From: Sympetrum striolatum
Taxonomy: Eukaryota; Arthropoda; Insecta; Odonata; Libellulidae
DNA: 64,000 nt
NCBI GenBank assembly: GCA_947579665.1
Contig: OX388345.1
Location: 33,695,849 to 33,759,848 of the forward strand
Direction: 5' to 3'
A program made the position numbers and the translations under genes. Each line of letters opens with the position of its first letter. Within the stretch, counting starts at the first letter, position 1. The notes below the pieces were generated by a model. The model was not told the DNA's origin and made no database searches. It worked only from the letters and a program-made list of their open reading frames with translations. Positions 35,681 to 47,535 of the stretch are shown here, piece by piece.

Positions 35681-37059
35681 CTCAGAGAATGCGCTTTCCT
35701 TAACGATGGGGTTTTATGGATTCGCGGCGATAAACTTTACCAATCTCTTCTGAATTCTTTTTGGACGTCTCGAGTTTTGATTTCTGCGAGAGTGTTTGGT
35801 TGAATAGATGCAGTTCGTATCGCCTTATTTGTTTCCCGTCTCACGTATTTAAGTCGAGATTCTCAGTTGTTTTCTGAAGAGATTCAGATCGTTTTCTGCA
35901 TAATTTTGGATATTTTACAGTTCACTGGAAGATGAACTGAGGGTGCCAGGGATCAATTCTCAAGCATTCATTTTTATTCCGGTGAGGGTGGTTCTTAATA
36001 ATACTTAATAAGTACAAACATTGAACATATTTAAGAATGCTGATTACTTGTCCTTTTGCACTATTATGTTACTTAAGTTCAACTTTTACGGTTTGCGGTC
36101 TCATTATTTGTATGTTTGCGCTCTCGCATTTAGCTTATATAATGCTTTCTCTCTCATATATTGGAACTTGCGCGTGATAATCACTTACCTATAAATATGT
36201 TCCAATAATTGCCATTCACGAAGAAGCGTGACCGATTACTGATGGAAAAATAATTCTCAACTATTCACCGATCGGTAATGGCTCTCCTCATAAAGATGAG
36301 GAAATAAGTCGAAAGCATTCTTGTATGTGATTACAACTTCCTTCCGAGAAGCGCAATTTACTGATAGGTAATTGAAATTTATGCTTCCTACTTATTGAAA
36401 GTATTCAATTAAGAAAGGAACTCTCTGTAACAGTCTGAAAGTACCTGTAGAACCTGTATCTCTTTTGGTGTTTTAAGCATTCTTACATTTTTTTCGATAA
36501 AAGCAGCCTATCTTACGGAAAAGAAGCAGACGTATTCCACTTTCAGTAAAGGTTTACGCTGTAGAAATAAATTGTTAACAACCATTACATAACTGCTAAG
36601 TTGCTAAGCTATCTTTAAACTTAATTCAATAACAAAAATAAAGTTGGGGTAAGGAATTGAAAATTTAAAGGTTTAATCGTATAATACCAGATGTTAACAT
36701 ATTGGAAACTGAGTTGAATGGATAGAAAAATTATACTTATAAAATATTTATTCATTCATACGGAGTCTAAGAGGCCATTAGTAAGAAATAAATGTAAGTA
36801 TAAATATAAATCGTGGATGATTTTGTGCTCATTTTCTTTCTCATCGTTCAAAATATTTAAGCAATCTGTAGGGACAAAAAGCGAGCTCCCACGTTATACA
36901 GAGCTACTCGAGTTGAGAGGATAAAACTTAAACCGTTAAAAATAATGAACACCAAAACAAAAACTTATTGGAAATCGATTATTGCGAAAATATCTTTTTA
37001 TTTTTTAATAATTCCGTGCGGATGAATTTAGATCGTTTACTGGAGAGAATAAGATGAAA

Positions 37060-37460
37060 ACGCGTGAATTGTATAGAGAGGGAAACATCGCCCTTCTGTT
37101 TCCCGCCACAGCTTGATCTCCAATATTTGTCTCGTCCCCCTTTCCTCTCCTTCTACAAGACGTCCCAAATCTCCCCCTCGTTCTTCCTCCTCATTCTCGA
37201 TTCCTTCGAGGGTCCCTCTCCATCCTTTTTTATCTCCTCTTTCCTCTCTAAGTCGTATTTCTTATGGCCCCTTCAATCACCTCTTCCGTAATCCTTCCAA
37301 TCGCCTTTCCCTCTTCGTTATTCCCTCTTTCTTTCGCTCTCTTCAGCAATCAACGGTTAAAGGAGAGAGTCGTCCCACCTGAAGGTATTGATGGCTGCGA
37401 GGAGAAACTTGGTGGAAAACAGTGGGGTATAATGAGGTCGAGATTGGCGAGAGAATAGAG
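37060..37460. repeat. Pyrimidine-rich island
   Basis: A long C/T-rich run on the plus strand (cctctccttc, ctccccctcgttcttcctcc and similar) inside a GC-richer island. Overlapping Ser/Pro-rich open frames are a product of this composition and are not taken as genes. Confidence 0.5.
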
Positions 37461-37470
37461 TGTTAAGATA

Positions 37471-37530
37471 TGGCCCCCGTATAACGAGTTTGCCTCTGGT
37501 GATAAAGGTCCTGGATTCGAATCATTGAGT
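37471..37530 (+). repeat. tRNA-like SINE remnant
   Basis: A weak tRNA-like head (tggcccccgtataacgagtt) with the B box tggattcgaatca at 37512-37524. Too degenerate to classify. Confidence 0.4.
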
Positions 37531-40340
37531 AGGACCTAGTGTTGATTCAACAAGTTTAAATTTGAGTAAATGACTATATTAATAGGTGATTAAATTTATT
37601 GTTTTCTGTTTGTTTAGAAATAAATCAACTCGGAGGCTGGTTTGAACAACTACCAGAAAACCACTTTAGTTACTAAAATTTATCAAAAGTCCAGGAGAGT
37701 GAATAGCGTTTTCTAGAAAAGTTAAGGCATGAGTTAATTTGCTGTTGCTTTCCTTGATGCCTCGAAACATGATCGCATAAGTTACTATATTTATAATCCT
37801 CTTCATATCATCTCAGGAATAGTGACAAGTTGAATGCTATCATCGAATCCGAATCTATAGCCGAATCACTCAGTAGCTTCCATATTACAGTGCATTCTTT
37901 CGTTCTTTTGATTTTCCATATATTTTTGTATTTCTGTCGAGATTTATTTGAAAATGTTTGTTTGTAATTTTCTATTTTCATACATTTTTATATTCTGAGC
38001 ATTTCTTTTATTTTGTGTTGCTCTATGAGAATCTATCCAGAGCAAAATAAATTATTATATTATATTATTATTATTATAGCAAAGTTTGATGAGCAACAGA
38101 TTGAGATAAAATTGAAAGAATATGATAAATACAGTTTTCTCCATCCAAAAGACAAAAATAATACTTTTCATTCAGCAGTATACAGTGGATGGAACCCTTT
38201 GCTGCTAATAAAAGGTAATCTATATGAAGACCACGTGTCAAGAATTTACAATGCTTCTTGGCAAGTAATTAGCAGTTCGTAGGTTTTTGCGCCGTTCGCA
38301 TAATGTAACTGAGATATTCCAAGCGTTAAGTTTTATTAATTATTGTTATTTCGTATGGTTAAAATTGAATTTATCGCGAATAATTCTTAATTAGTTAATT
38401 AGTTAGTTAATGAGTTAATTTTTTATTTGAGGAAATAGTAGATAAAAGATAAGTGAATTAATTTTTATTTGGAGTGGAAACGTTTAAAATATATTTTGAA
38501 TAGAGCAGGTCAATGGCAATCGCAACCTCGAATGGCCTTAAAATAAGCTTACTCTATTTCTGCAGCGTACAAGTATCAAATCTTTCAGTAATTCGTTACT
38601 TATAAGTTAAATGTAGTACGATCAGGATATCCAAGGTGACCTTGTATTAATTACTACTAACTTGGAATTGAAACGACTGAGTACGAAATTAAAGTTAATG
38701 CCATGTTTAGACATCAATAATTTTACTGAGACTAAATGAAATGTTGAAATGAAATTAATGTATAAGATGGTTTATTGTTAATTAAGAGAATCATTTTAAT
38801 CAACTTTACTACTTAATTGAGACTTTCAATTTGGTTGATAATAAAGAGTAGTTCATTGAGAAACAATAGCTTTCATGCGCGGGATATAGCAGACATTTAA
38901 ATGTTTAGGAAAGGAATTGTAACAGTTGTTGAACGTCTATGCAGCACCAAAATTTCATTAGAATGTTTCATTCATGCTTCAATTCTATGACTTGAATCAT
39001 GTGATCTGTTATTATGAAATTCTGTCACAATCTTACCCGCAGTAACTCTTTCAGCTCATTTTCTTTATTCTTTGGGTTTGGAGCTATTAAGCCTTTCCAG
39101 ATGTCGCGTATAATTTGAAAAAAAAATAGTGAAAATCAATAGTCTGAGCTATAAGTGAAGGACTCCAATTTTCATCCGCATGATTAGGGGTTAGGGGAAT
39201 TAAATGGGTTTAAAGAGTACATTTTTCTGAATATATTTGAAATTTTAATCTAATAGGGGCTTCTCCCATCCATTGTACAACTATACAGCTATTTCATTTC
39301 GTTCTTTTCTTTCATTATATATGGGGAGTTCTTTGAATTAGAATGTATGTAAATTGTATCTCCCGAACCAATATACATGGGGAGACATCCTTCCTGCGAA
39401 ATCTTAATAATGCCGTGAAATATGCTGTGGTCACATGTTACCGCTGCAGACCGCTCTCAAACAAAAGAAAGCGTGAGGCGGAAATTCTAGCGCCTTTCCG
39501 TTCCTCTGTATTTATTATTACCATATCACGTGGCGCACTAGACAACAGAAGAAAAGCGAGCTGAATTTACAAATTCGGAATTTCTCTTTTTCATCTGAAT
39601 GAGGAGAGAATACAGACTTTCGAGTCATAAGTCTTATCGTTTACCGTAAAAATCTAATATACGGCATTGAATACTGCACATTCATAATTTATTATTTATT
39701 TTAAGTGTAAAAATAAATCTCTGAAAAGTTTTTTATGTGAATGGCATAACTGCCTTGCGTGTCATAGTATAACCTATGAAGTGGTGTCTTTCAATTAATT
39801 TTTAATTACTGAAGAAGAAAATGGCACAATGTTTACTACAAAGTTAGGTTACTGAGATATAAAAGCAAAAAATAACCAAACATATTCGGTACGTATGATT
39901 ATAAAAATTTTGAAACTCATTCTTGCGGCATATTTTCAATTTTTTCTAAACTTGAGTAACGTATTTATTTATAGCCAGGAAGAACTCTAAGAGACGTATT
40001 TTTTCTGTGCGTGTTAGGAAGACATAAAAAAACCTGTTTGAGAAATCCGAAAGAAATTGTTTTTAATGAGTACGTTGTTAAAGTAATTTAAAAAATCCTT
40101 TTACAGCAGTAGAAATCGAATATACTTAAAAAATCATAACCTGGCTTTTGGTCATACATTTTAAATCTGTCTTTACTGCAAAAATATAATGAGTTATTAA
40201 TTTTACTCAGTACTTTTGCTATAATAGTAACACATAAATATCTCTAAGGTAAAACTATTTGTATTCGGTGTTTCAAACAGATCTAGGACTTGAAAGGCGC
40301 TTTTACCTAATGTGAATTCATGAATCAGAATGTTACTCAC

Positions 40341-40518
40341 CTGCAGCTTGGACCATTGGATTCTTCCGATGCACCTCACCGAATTCCTCCACGCCAACTT
40401 GGCACCAAACACCAGTTCCGTCTCCGTCAGTTTGTACGTTCCCCAATTGTCTCCTCCACCAGAGAGGATCTCCTTCTGCACCTGATCCCACCTGGCCAGA
40501 TGGCTGGGACTGTTCAGA
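40341..40518 (-). CDS. NOS: NOS exon: heme-ligand cysteine exon
   Basis: This exon is 178 nt, one base plus 59 codons. It encodes [17 protein letters not shown], then a short glycine-rich stretch (SGGGDNW), then [20 protein letters not shown] and [12 protein letters not shown]. The Cys of RCIGRIQW is the axial thiolate ligand of the heme in all NOS enzymes. Acceptor is ctatag and donor is GTGAGT. The glycine-rich segment before TYKL is several residues longer than in vertebrate nNOS, and would form a surface loop. The exon is isolated, with 16.4 kb of intron upstream and 20.7 kb downstream. Confidence 0.96.
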
Positions 40519-42999
40519 CTATAGCAGTTAAGGAGAGAAAGTGACACAGAGACATTAGTACGCAATCAGGACTGATAGAGATCTGGACTTACACTCCAGA
40601 TGGGACTCGAAAAATGAGTCTTGAATTCTTAAGTTAAGGCGAAGGTTTGGTTTTGCGGCAAAATTGCTCCCGTATTTGGATAGAACCTTGGTGCCAAAAG
40701 CTTTGGTAAGAAGAAAATATTTTCAGTCGAAATGAAGCAGAATCAAAATATAAATACAAATTGTCGCGCATTATTACATTATTTTAGGACTTTCTTCTAT
40801 AAATTGGCAGGGGTTCTACTCGACGCAAGATTGGGAATCGTTGGTAGACACAACGCAACATAGTTAATAAAATGTAAATTTTACTGAACATTACTGATAG
40901 GTGACCACATACGATGAGAAAAAGAAAGAAAAAGATGGACTATTTAAAATACTCGTAGTTTATACCGATCAGATACTATGAGGTATTATTTTATAGGTTT
41001 GAGGACTCATTTTTCATTTCGGTGGCTAAGTAAAATAAAAAAGATAAGTAGATAGTAGAAATAAATCTCTTGCAAAAACCGACAGGGGTATATCAAGGAA
41101 CACATGTAGATGAAGTTAATTGCGAATTGATACCTATTCTTACACAAGTTAGTATTCCTAGGGCTGATAATGATTAAATGTGAAAAAACATTCCTCTATT
41201 TCTATCATCTCTTTTAATATTAGAAAAACCCTAACAATAATAGGTTTCAGATAAGTAAAACAATACTAGCCATTAAATATTTCTAGGAACGCAAATAAGA
41301 TATATGTGTAAAAACTTCCTCTATAACCTCTTTCAATTAATTAGAATAACAATAATAATAATAGGTATCAATAAATAATACTCAAATACTTTAATCCAAG
41401 AATTCGATGATCTAGGAGGGGAATATACTCATCACTGGACATTTCATCTAAGACTTGTCTCAAAAGAATAGACTCCTTCAAATGCTGTAACCTTGTTTTC
41501 TAACCGTGGCTCTGTTCACTTAATGTGGTATTTAACATCCTTTCTAAATAATTTTTCTTTGCGTTAGTGTATGCAGCGAATGCTGAAAGACCTGTCCATT
41601 TTGTGTCACCTGATGTTACAGTATCACTAACATTACCGCTTAATTACATTACTAAATTACAAAAAATGCAATAAAAATTTGATGAGGGAGAATACGAAGG
41701 AAACCTAAAGAAGAGGTTTCAATGGAATAAATTATAAAAATTTCTGATCAAAAGTTTCAGAACATGCACAGTAATATCATACCTGTTCCCCTGTAATAGA
41801 GGCAACCAGCACGACGAGGTTCTTGTGTTTTCTGCAACCCGCATTACTTACATGCGTTGTTATCGCCTAAGCACCTGGCGGTCGGTGAAAATGAGTTTCC
41901 AATGTCGCATAATCAATTGAGTGGTATGCCAGTGGCTTTTGTAGGAAAGAAAACGACTCGCTTGCTGTGGATTATTTATTTTCTTCCGAAAATTCACGGT
42001 CTCATTTTTTTTTTAAATTTAGGTCGCTTTTGATTTGTTCGTCTCATTTAAAGATTCAGATAGGCATATTTCGATGTACGATAAGATCAGAGCTCCAAAG
42101 GTTTTCACGGCCATCGTAAACTTCAGACGTTTATCCAAGCGAAAATCTTTACCTTGTGTGGTATGCTGGTCAGTGTAGCGTTCTCTCATCATATATTTTT
42201 CCAGTTTATTTGCTTTTCGTTTCATTCAATACAGAAACCGGACTCTACTCTTTGTTTTGCGAATATTTCCCGACTGAAGATGGAAGCTTTCACCGACGTA
42301 ACTGTATGAGAAATTCTATAGAATAGTAGTTAGGCCACTAAATTGAGCCTGGATTCCTTTTGCGAAAGGATTCGATAGAATTGATTGAATTTACTGAAGT
42401 ATTTTGTCGTCGAACGAATAGAAATGAAGAATATTTATTTACCTTAAAGATTCGTATGCAGTGATTCAACCATTTTATAGTGAATTCAAAACAGCAACAA
42501 ATTTTTCGTAGCTATTCAAGACAGCAGCATGAACTTGTAACAAATTAATAATAAAAAAATAAAAGATACACACAAAGTACGTTTTAGTACTCTACTAGTA
42601 ATTGCTTACACGAGGGATTATTTTCTTGAAAATTAATTCAAACATTCTATTTAGGAACAATCATGAGACAGCTTGAAAAGGTAGGAAGTACAGAAGGTTA
42701 GGTAGTCCACAGAGAGGGGAAACTTGTACAAGGGATAATCTAAATAACAGGAAAAGGTAGCAGAGGAGTACACCTGGTTTACCTGGGTGGAATGAGATGT
42801 TTAAATAGAACCTGATTCTACAGATGTTAAGAGGTAAGAATGCACCAGTAATATTCCGCTAATAGATTACCAAAGTAGTAATCATATTGTTATTCTAAAA
42901 GTTTAGGAATAGACCTATACAGGCGAGTAAAGTACAATATAAATTAAATAGTGGAAGGTAGAAGTGCTATACAAACGAGAGAGAAAGAGGTAATGGAGA

Positions 43000-43400
43000 G
43001 AGCGGGGCATTTTAGAAAAAGCGTTTGAATAGGGAAGCCTGCATCGAACGACGACAGTTTCGGAAGTTCTGTTTATTTTTTCTTGTCGGTGCATTTGACG
43101 ACCGCCTTTTGATATGTTGAATTGGCAGACGTGAGGACGGCCCATTTAAAGAACGGAGAAAATTGAGCACGACGAAGTGATAGAGAAAATCGGAAAACAG
43201 AACTGAGGAGAATGGCCTTATCGCTCTTTTTTGTCACTTTGTTTTATGTTTTATTATGGCTCGGTACAATTGTTCGTGGGCTTTGAAAGACGCAGTAAAG
43301 GGATTGAGGAATGAAAGCGGACGTATTCTAGGATTACAGCGAAATCCGTCCCTCTGTAGGCCGATTTAGTACCTGCTTCTATTATTTATGCACACAGAGG
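43000..43400. other. GC-richer intronic island
   Basis: A less AT-rich stretch with CpG and purine-rich segments, without a recognised gene. Confidence 0.3.
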
Positions 43401-46227
43401 TATTTAGTCTAAATTCGCTGGAGGTCTAGGTAGAAGTAATTTAAATATTTACACGGAGATGGACGGGAACATTTTAGGAACCGAAATTTAATTTTAGAAA
43501 ATCCTTTAATCTCAGGACGCATACTTGTACACATTATTGGCAGTACTTTGATTAAATCATAATTGACTGGAAGAAAGTAACGTTACCAACCAAACATTTT
43601 CTCTCATTGCTTCTAATACTACTAAAATGAAGGTAGTTTCCATACTATTTAAATCTCTAATGGAAACACAAATAGAGTGGCAAATGTTTTGGAATTGCGA
43701 TCAGAATGTAAAAAGGTTATCGAGGGTAAACATTTTCTATTGCAACTGGATACTTATTTCCTGTGTCTAATGAATATTATTTGTTCAACTTTTGACAAAT
43801 TCTCTTTTTAGAGATAGATTTTTGGTCGAATCGTTTTTCTTTATTATTTTCTTTCGATTCATAAATGTTGTTATTCTTAAAGATTGCGATTCTTCCGGCA
43901 GACCTGATAAATAGAACCTATGGAAGTTCATAAATTGGGACTTTTAAGTCTCTTCCATTTAACCCATCGTCTACTTAAAATAGATCTAATTATTATATAA
44001 AAGTACAGTTTAATTTAAAATGATATTTAATGGGAAATTTTTTGGGGATATGAACTATGATCTAAATGAAGTTAAAAAAAAGTACCAACAGTAGGAAAAT
44101 ACTCACAAATATGGCTGAAGTGATATACCTGTACCATACAATAATAATTAGAAGATTTTAGCAAAAGATAACCATATCATAAATTAGAGCTAAAAACACG
44201 GCACAGGTACTAATCTCCTAAATAATATACACTATATAAATAGTATAAAAAACCAACAAAATGTACGACAGATAGAAATAATAAGATCCACGATGCCAAA
44301 ATGTTAAAGAAACATTAAGTTAGAAGTCCTCTGGCTGTAATTTTACCTCTTGCAATATCCAATTTTCCCCTTAGTTTCTTGAATATTTTCCATAGCTTGC
44401 ATCTATCAAAACCTGGATATTTTTTGTATGAAAATGTTTATTTTCTCTCTCAAAAAGAAATCGAAATTGAATCACTTCGTGGACGGTAAATTTTACGAAA
44501 ATTAAAAAATTAATTTAGGCCCAATTTTCTTCTCATGGAAGCTGATGGAGAAAAATAATTCATAAAATCAAGTATATTTCTTCAAGCATTCTTCCGTATC
44601 GTAACATCACTATTGGAGTATTAAGATCTATATTCCCGCTATAACACTACAAATTTGGAGATTTATCTTGCTACTTTAAGTACCAAATACTTTCCTAAAA
44701 TCTTGGTAAACTGGATGATTTATCAAGATTCAAGTTTGGGAAATTTATCGGTGTTTATTGAGTTTCCTCTCCAGTGGGAGCTGCAGGCGCTGTGGCTTAA
44801 AGAGCGATACATCGGCTATTATCCGTACCAACAGGCGGTTCCCGTAAATCCCATAAAAATAAATCTTTTGCGAAGTTATTTAAAAGGATTTCCAAGTTAC
44901 ACTGTGGCAAAGGAAAAGTTGCACGGAATCGGAGAAGTTTAGTGAGCGAAGAAAATATATTGCGATGAATTCGGCAAAACCTAATATTTTCTTGTCCTAG
45001 CATTCCTTGAAGACTTGAGATTGCTTGAGATTACGCATGAATTATACTATCACTGAAGGCATAAACAGATCTGTAAAAATAGGTACATCTTTACCTGAAG
45101 CTTTGAAACAATATTTTTGTTTTTGTATGCTATTTAAACTTATGATTAACTATTTTTTGATTATTCTGTTGGTTAGTTTAGGAGTTAGAAAGTTGGGAGG
45201 GAGAAAAAAAGCGGTCAAAATATTTTCTGCAGGCAATAATGACCAGTAATATATAAACGGCAAGAAATGTGATGTGTATATTATCTGTAACTAAGTTTGT
45301 TACAATCGTCAATGGTTTACAAAAATGCAAAAGTATGGCGCAAGGTAAAGAAAAAGCAAAGAAGTACATCGGCTTACCAAAGTAATTCGTTTCTGAATAT
45401 TTTCGATAGCCAAATGTGACTTCCCTTCAGTTGACTTTCTTATAATAATGTAAGTGTGAAAGGGCTTGTAAATTAACGATGTTTTTGGCTGCCGGCAGAC
45501 TGCTGTCAAACTATAACAATAATAAAAATAATAAGCCCTAAATCATGCGTACTAGCTTCACACTCTTCCACATGATGACAAAGATGGACATTAATCGTCA
45601 ATGTTTGGTTTTATTTGAATTTTTTGGGCCTTTCTACTTTTCTCCACATCCACATCCACAAAAACATTCATTAGTCGAATGAGTGTTCTTTGTACAAATT
45701 GAAAGGGAAAAAATGTCTTCGTCGGTCGTTATAACCGTAAGTTTTACCCTTCATTAGCCGATGTATCTTTTTGCAATTAATGACAAGAGGATTTCCGGGA
45801 TACGTCCTTACTCTGGTAACTCCACGTACGAGGTACACTTATAATTAAATTGCTTTAATTGGTGGAAATAATAGAAGCCAAAGCTAGAAATTACCCTCTT
45901 TACCAGGAACTATACTAGCTGGGACATCACGTAATTATTTTCTTTTATCTGACAAGTTCAGTTCAAAGGCCAGTTGCCTCACCCGGTACCTCACCCCATC
46001 TAACAGTAGCTACTAGTTGGTGAGGATGAGACTTACTAGGGAGGATGAGGAGTGAGGTAGTTTGCAATTACTTGCCTCACCGAACCAAAATGCAATAAGC
46101 GAAGCATGCCCTCGTCAGTGAAGCACAATGAATCTACGAGTAACACTTTTCTTGGCAGTCCATAAGGAGGGACCTTAATTAGTGCAACTATTCAGCATGA
46201 TTCATACCTTAGTACCTTTGACAAGAT

Positions 46228-46305
46228 TGACGCAGTATGATAGTATAGTGGTTAGAATACCTGCCCGGAAAGTGGGAGACCTTGGTTCGAGTCCCAGGTA
46301 CGTCA
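46228..46305 (+). repeat. tRNA-Asp/Glu-like pseudogene or SINE head
   Basis: The word gatagtatagtggttagaata matches the D arm of tRNA-Asp/Glu and ggttcgagtccc is a T-loop/B box. Ends TGACGCA (46228-46234) and TACGTCA (46299-46305) pair at six of seven positions. The anticodon stem also pairs, with wobbles. However the D-arm region has a 6-nt duplication (gtatga) and the position before the anticodon is C instead of T. I treat it as a tRNA-derived repeat head, not a working tRNA gene. A body of unclear length follows to about 46440. Confidence 0.6.
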
Positions 46306-46559
46306 TTATTTTTCTCTACTGTTTATCCATGGGTTTAAGCCGCACGACTTCTCTTGCAAAGTCACTTTCTTTCCTTGTTCCCAAACTCAGTAACTTTCAA
46401 TCCATCACAGCCATGAAGAAGTCTGTGGCAAAAATAAACGAAAGATACATTTTTCTCTATCTTGTACAAATCGAAAAATTAAAATATCCTGTTTATCAGG
46501 ATGTGGTAGCATGGCCAAATTTTCTTTTAGAGAAGTAAAGTCCGACGGATTCACAGTTT

Positions 46560-46980
46560 TGTAAGTACGGAAAATTCCCTCGTGGTGCTGGTCATAGACA
46601 TGCAGGGAGCGCATCGAGTGGGCGTGGTCACATAGTCCCCATCTGGAGATAAGGCAGGTTCCCCGACTTGGCCCTGTTTCATCCGCCCCAAAGGCCACTC
46701 CGCTAATCGTGCGTTTAACGAGCGATTGTGGAGCTTGCAACGGGAAGCGGGGAGGGAAAGAAGGATGAATGGGGTTTTAAGGGGGAGAGAATCGGTGTCC
46801 CTTTGCGAATAAAGATTGTTTCGGAGGGACGTGGGAAGTTTGGGAGATAAGAGAAATAAAGAGGGGGAGGAAAACGAATGCCACAAATGGTTTTAAAGCT
46901 CAGAGGGGACATCTCCAAGGACTTGTTATCTGAATCGCCAAGGAATTGTGTGGGATTTTTTCCCTTTGGCTCTCCCAAAT
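46560..46980. other. Purine-rich, GC-richer island
   Basis: The plus strand is G/A-rich in 46740-46910 (gggaagcggggagggaaagaa and similar). Overlapping minus-strand open frames are Pro/Ser-rich with no domain. It mirrors the pyrimidine-rich island at 37060-37460, but with purines on the plus strand. Confidence 0.4.
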
Positions 46981-47144
46981 TCTTAGTCCGAGGAAATGAA
47001 AGTTCAGAATCGTGTAATGAGTCTCTTTAGAAGCGGGTACTATTGTGGATACAAGCTGTAATAATAATAAAATTAAATGATAGGAATATAAACTGATAGA
47101 AAAAAATTATAATAATAGTGAATAATAGTAATATTTAATAATAG

Positions 47145-47535
47145 CAATACGAAAGGATAGTGAAATAAAATTATAATAATAAAGATAATGAAAATATTAA
47201 CTAGTACTAGCTTTGCTAAGGAAAATCTCATGGAAATTTTATTAATAAAAATATGAAATAATAATCCGATAATGAAACGTATTAATATGGTCAAGCGTAA
47301 CTTAATGGAACTCAACACGCATGTTGAAAGAATAAACTTTGTAAGTTCCGCAGCAGGCAGATGGGAAACTAGTTAATACTATGTTAGCCAAGGAAAATCT
47401 CTCGAAAATGATATGAATAATAAAATTGAATAGTAAAATAAAGTAAAGGTTATACGAAAGAATACTAAAATAAAATTAAAATAATAACTCTAATAAAACT
47501 AATAAATACTATGCTAGTCAGGGAAAATCCTACAA
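47145..47535. repeat. Degenerate tandem repeat
   Basis: The phrase atacgaaaggatagtgaaat recurs at an offset of about 306 bp as atacgaaagaatactaaaat. The phrase ctagt-tact-gctaaggaaaatctc occurs three times (about 47203, 47369 and 47502) with variations. The interior is (AAT)-rich. Confidence 0.6.

Larger units (their letters stand above)
19642..40340. other. 20.7-kb NOS intron
   Basis: The longest intron in the window separates the heme-Cys exon from the next oxygenase exon. I found no protein gene in it on either strand. It holds two fold-back or SINE-type insertions that are well supported (22879-23067, about 24560-24776), a third at 32721-32893, weaker tRNA-like remnants near 28091, 33673 and 37471, and several GC-richer islands listed separately. 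The remainder is AT-rich. Confidence 0.7.

Noticed and set aside
40320..40544. Plus-strand open frame over the heme-Cys exon
   Set aside because: An antisense shadow of the NOS exon at 40341-40518.
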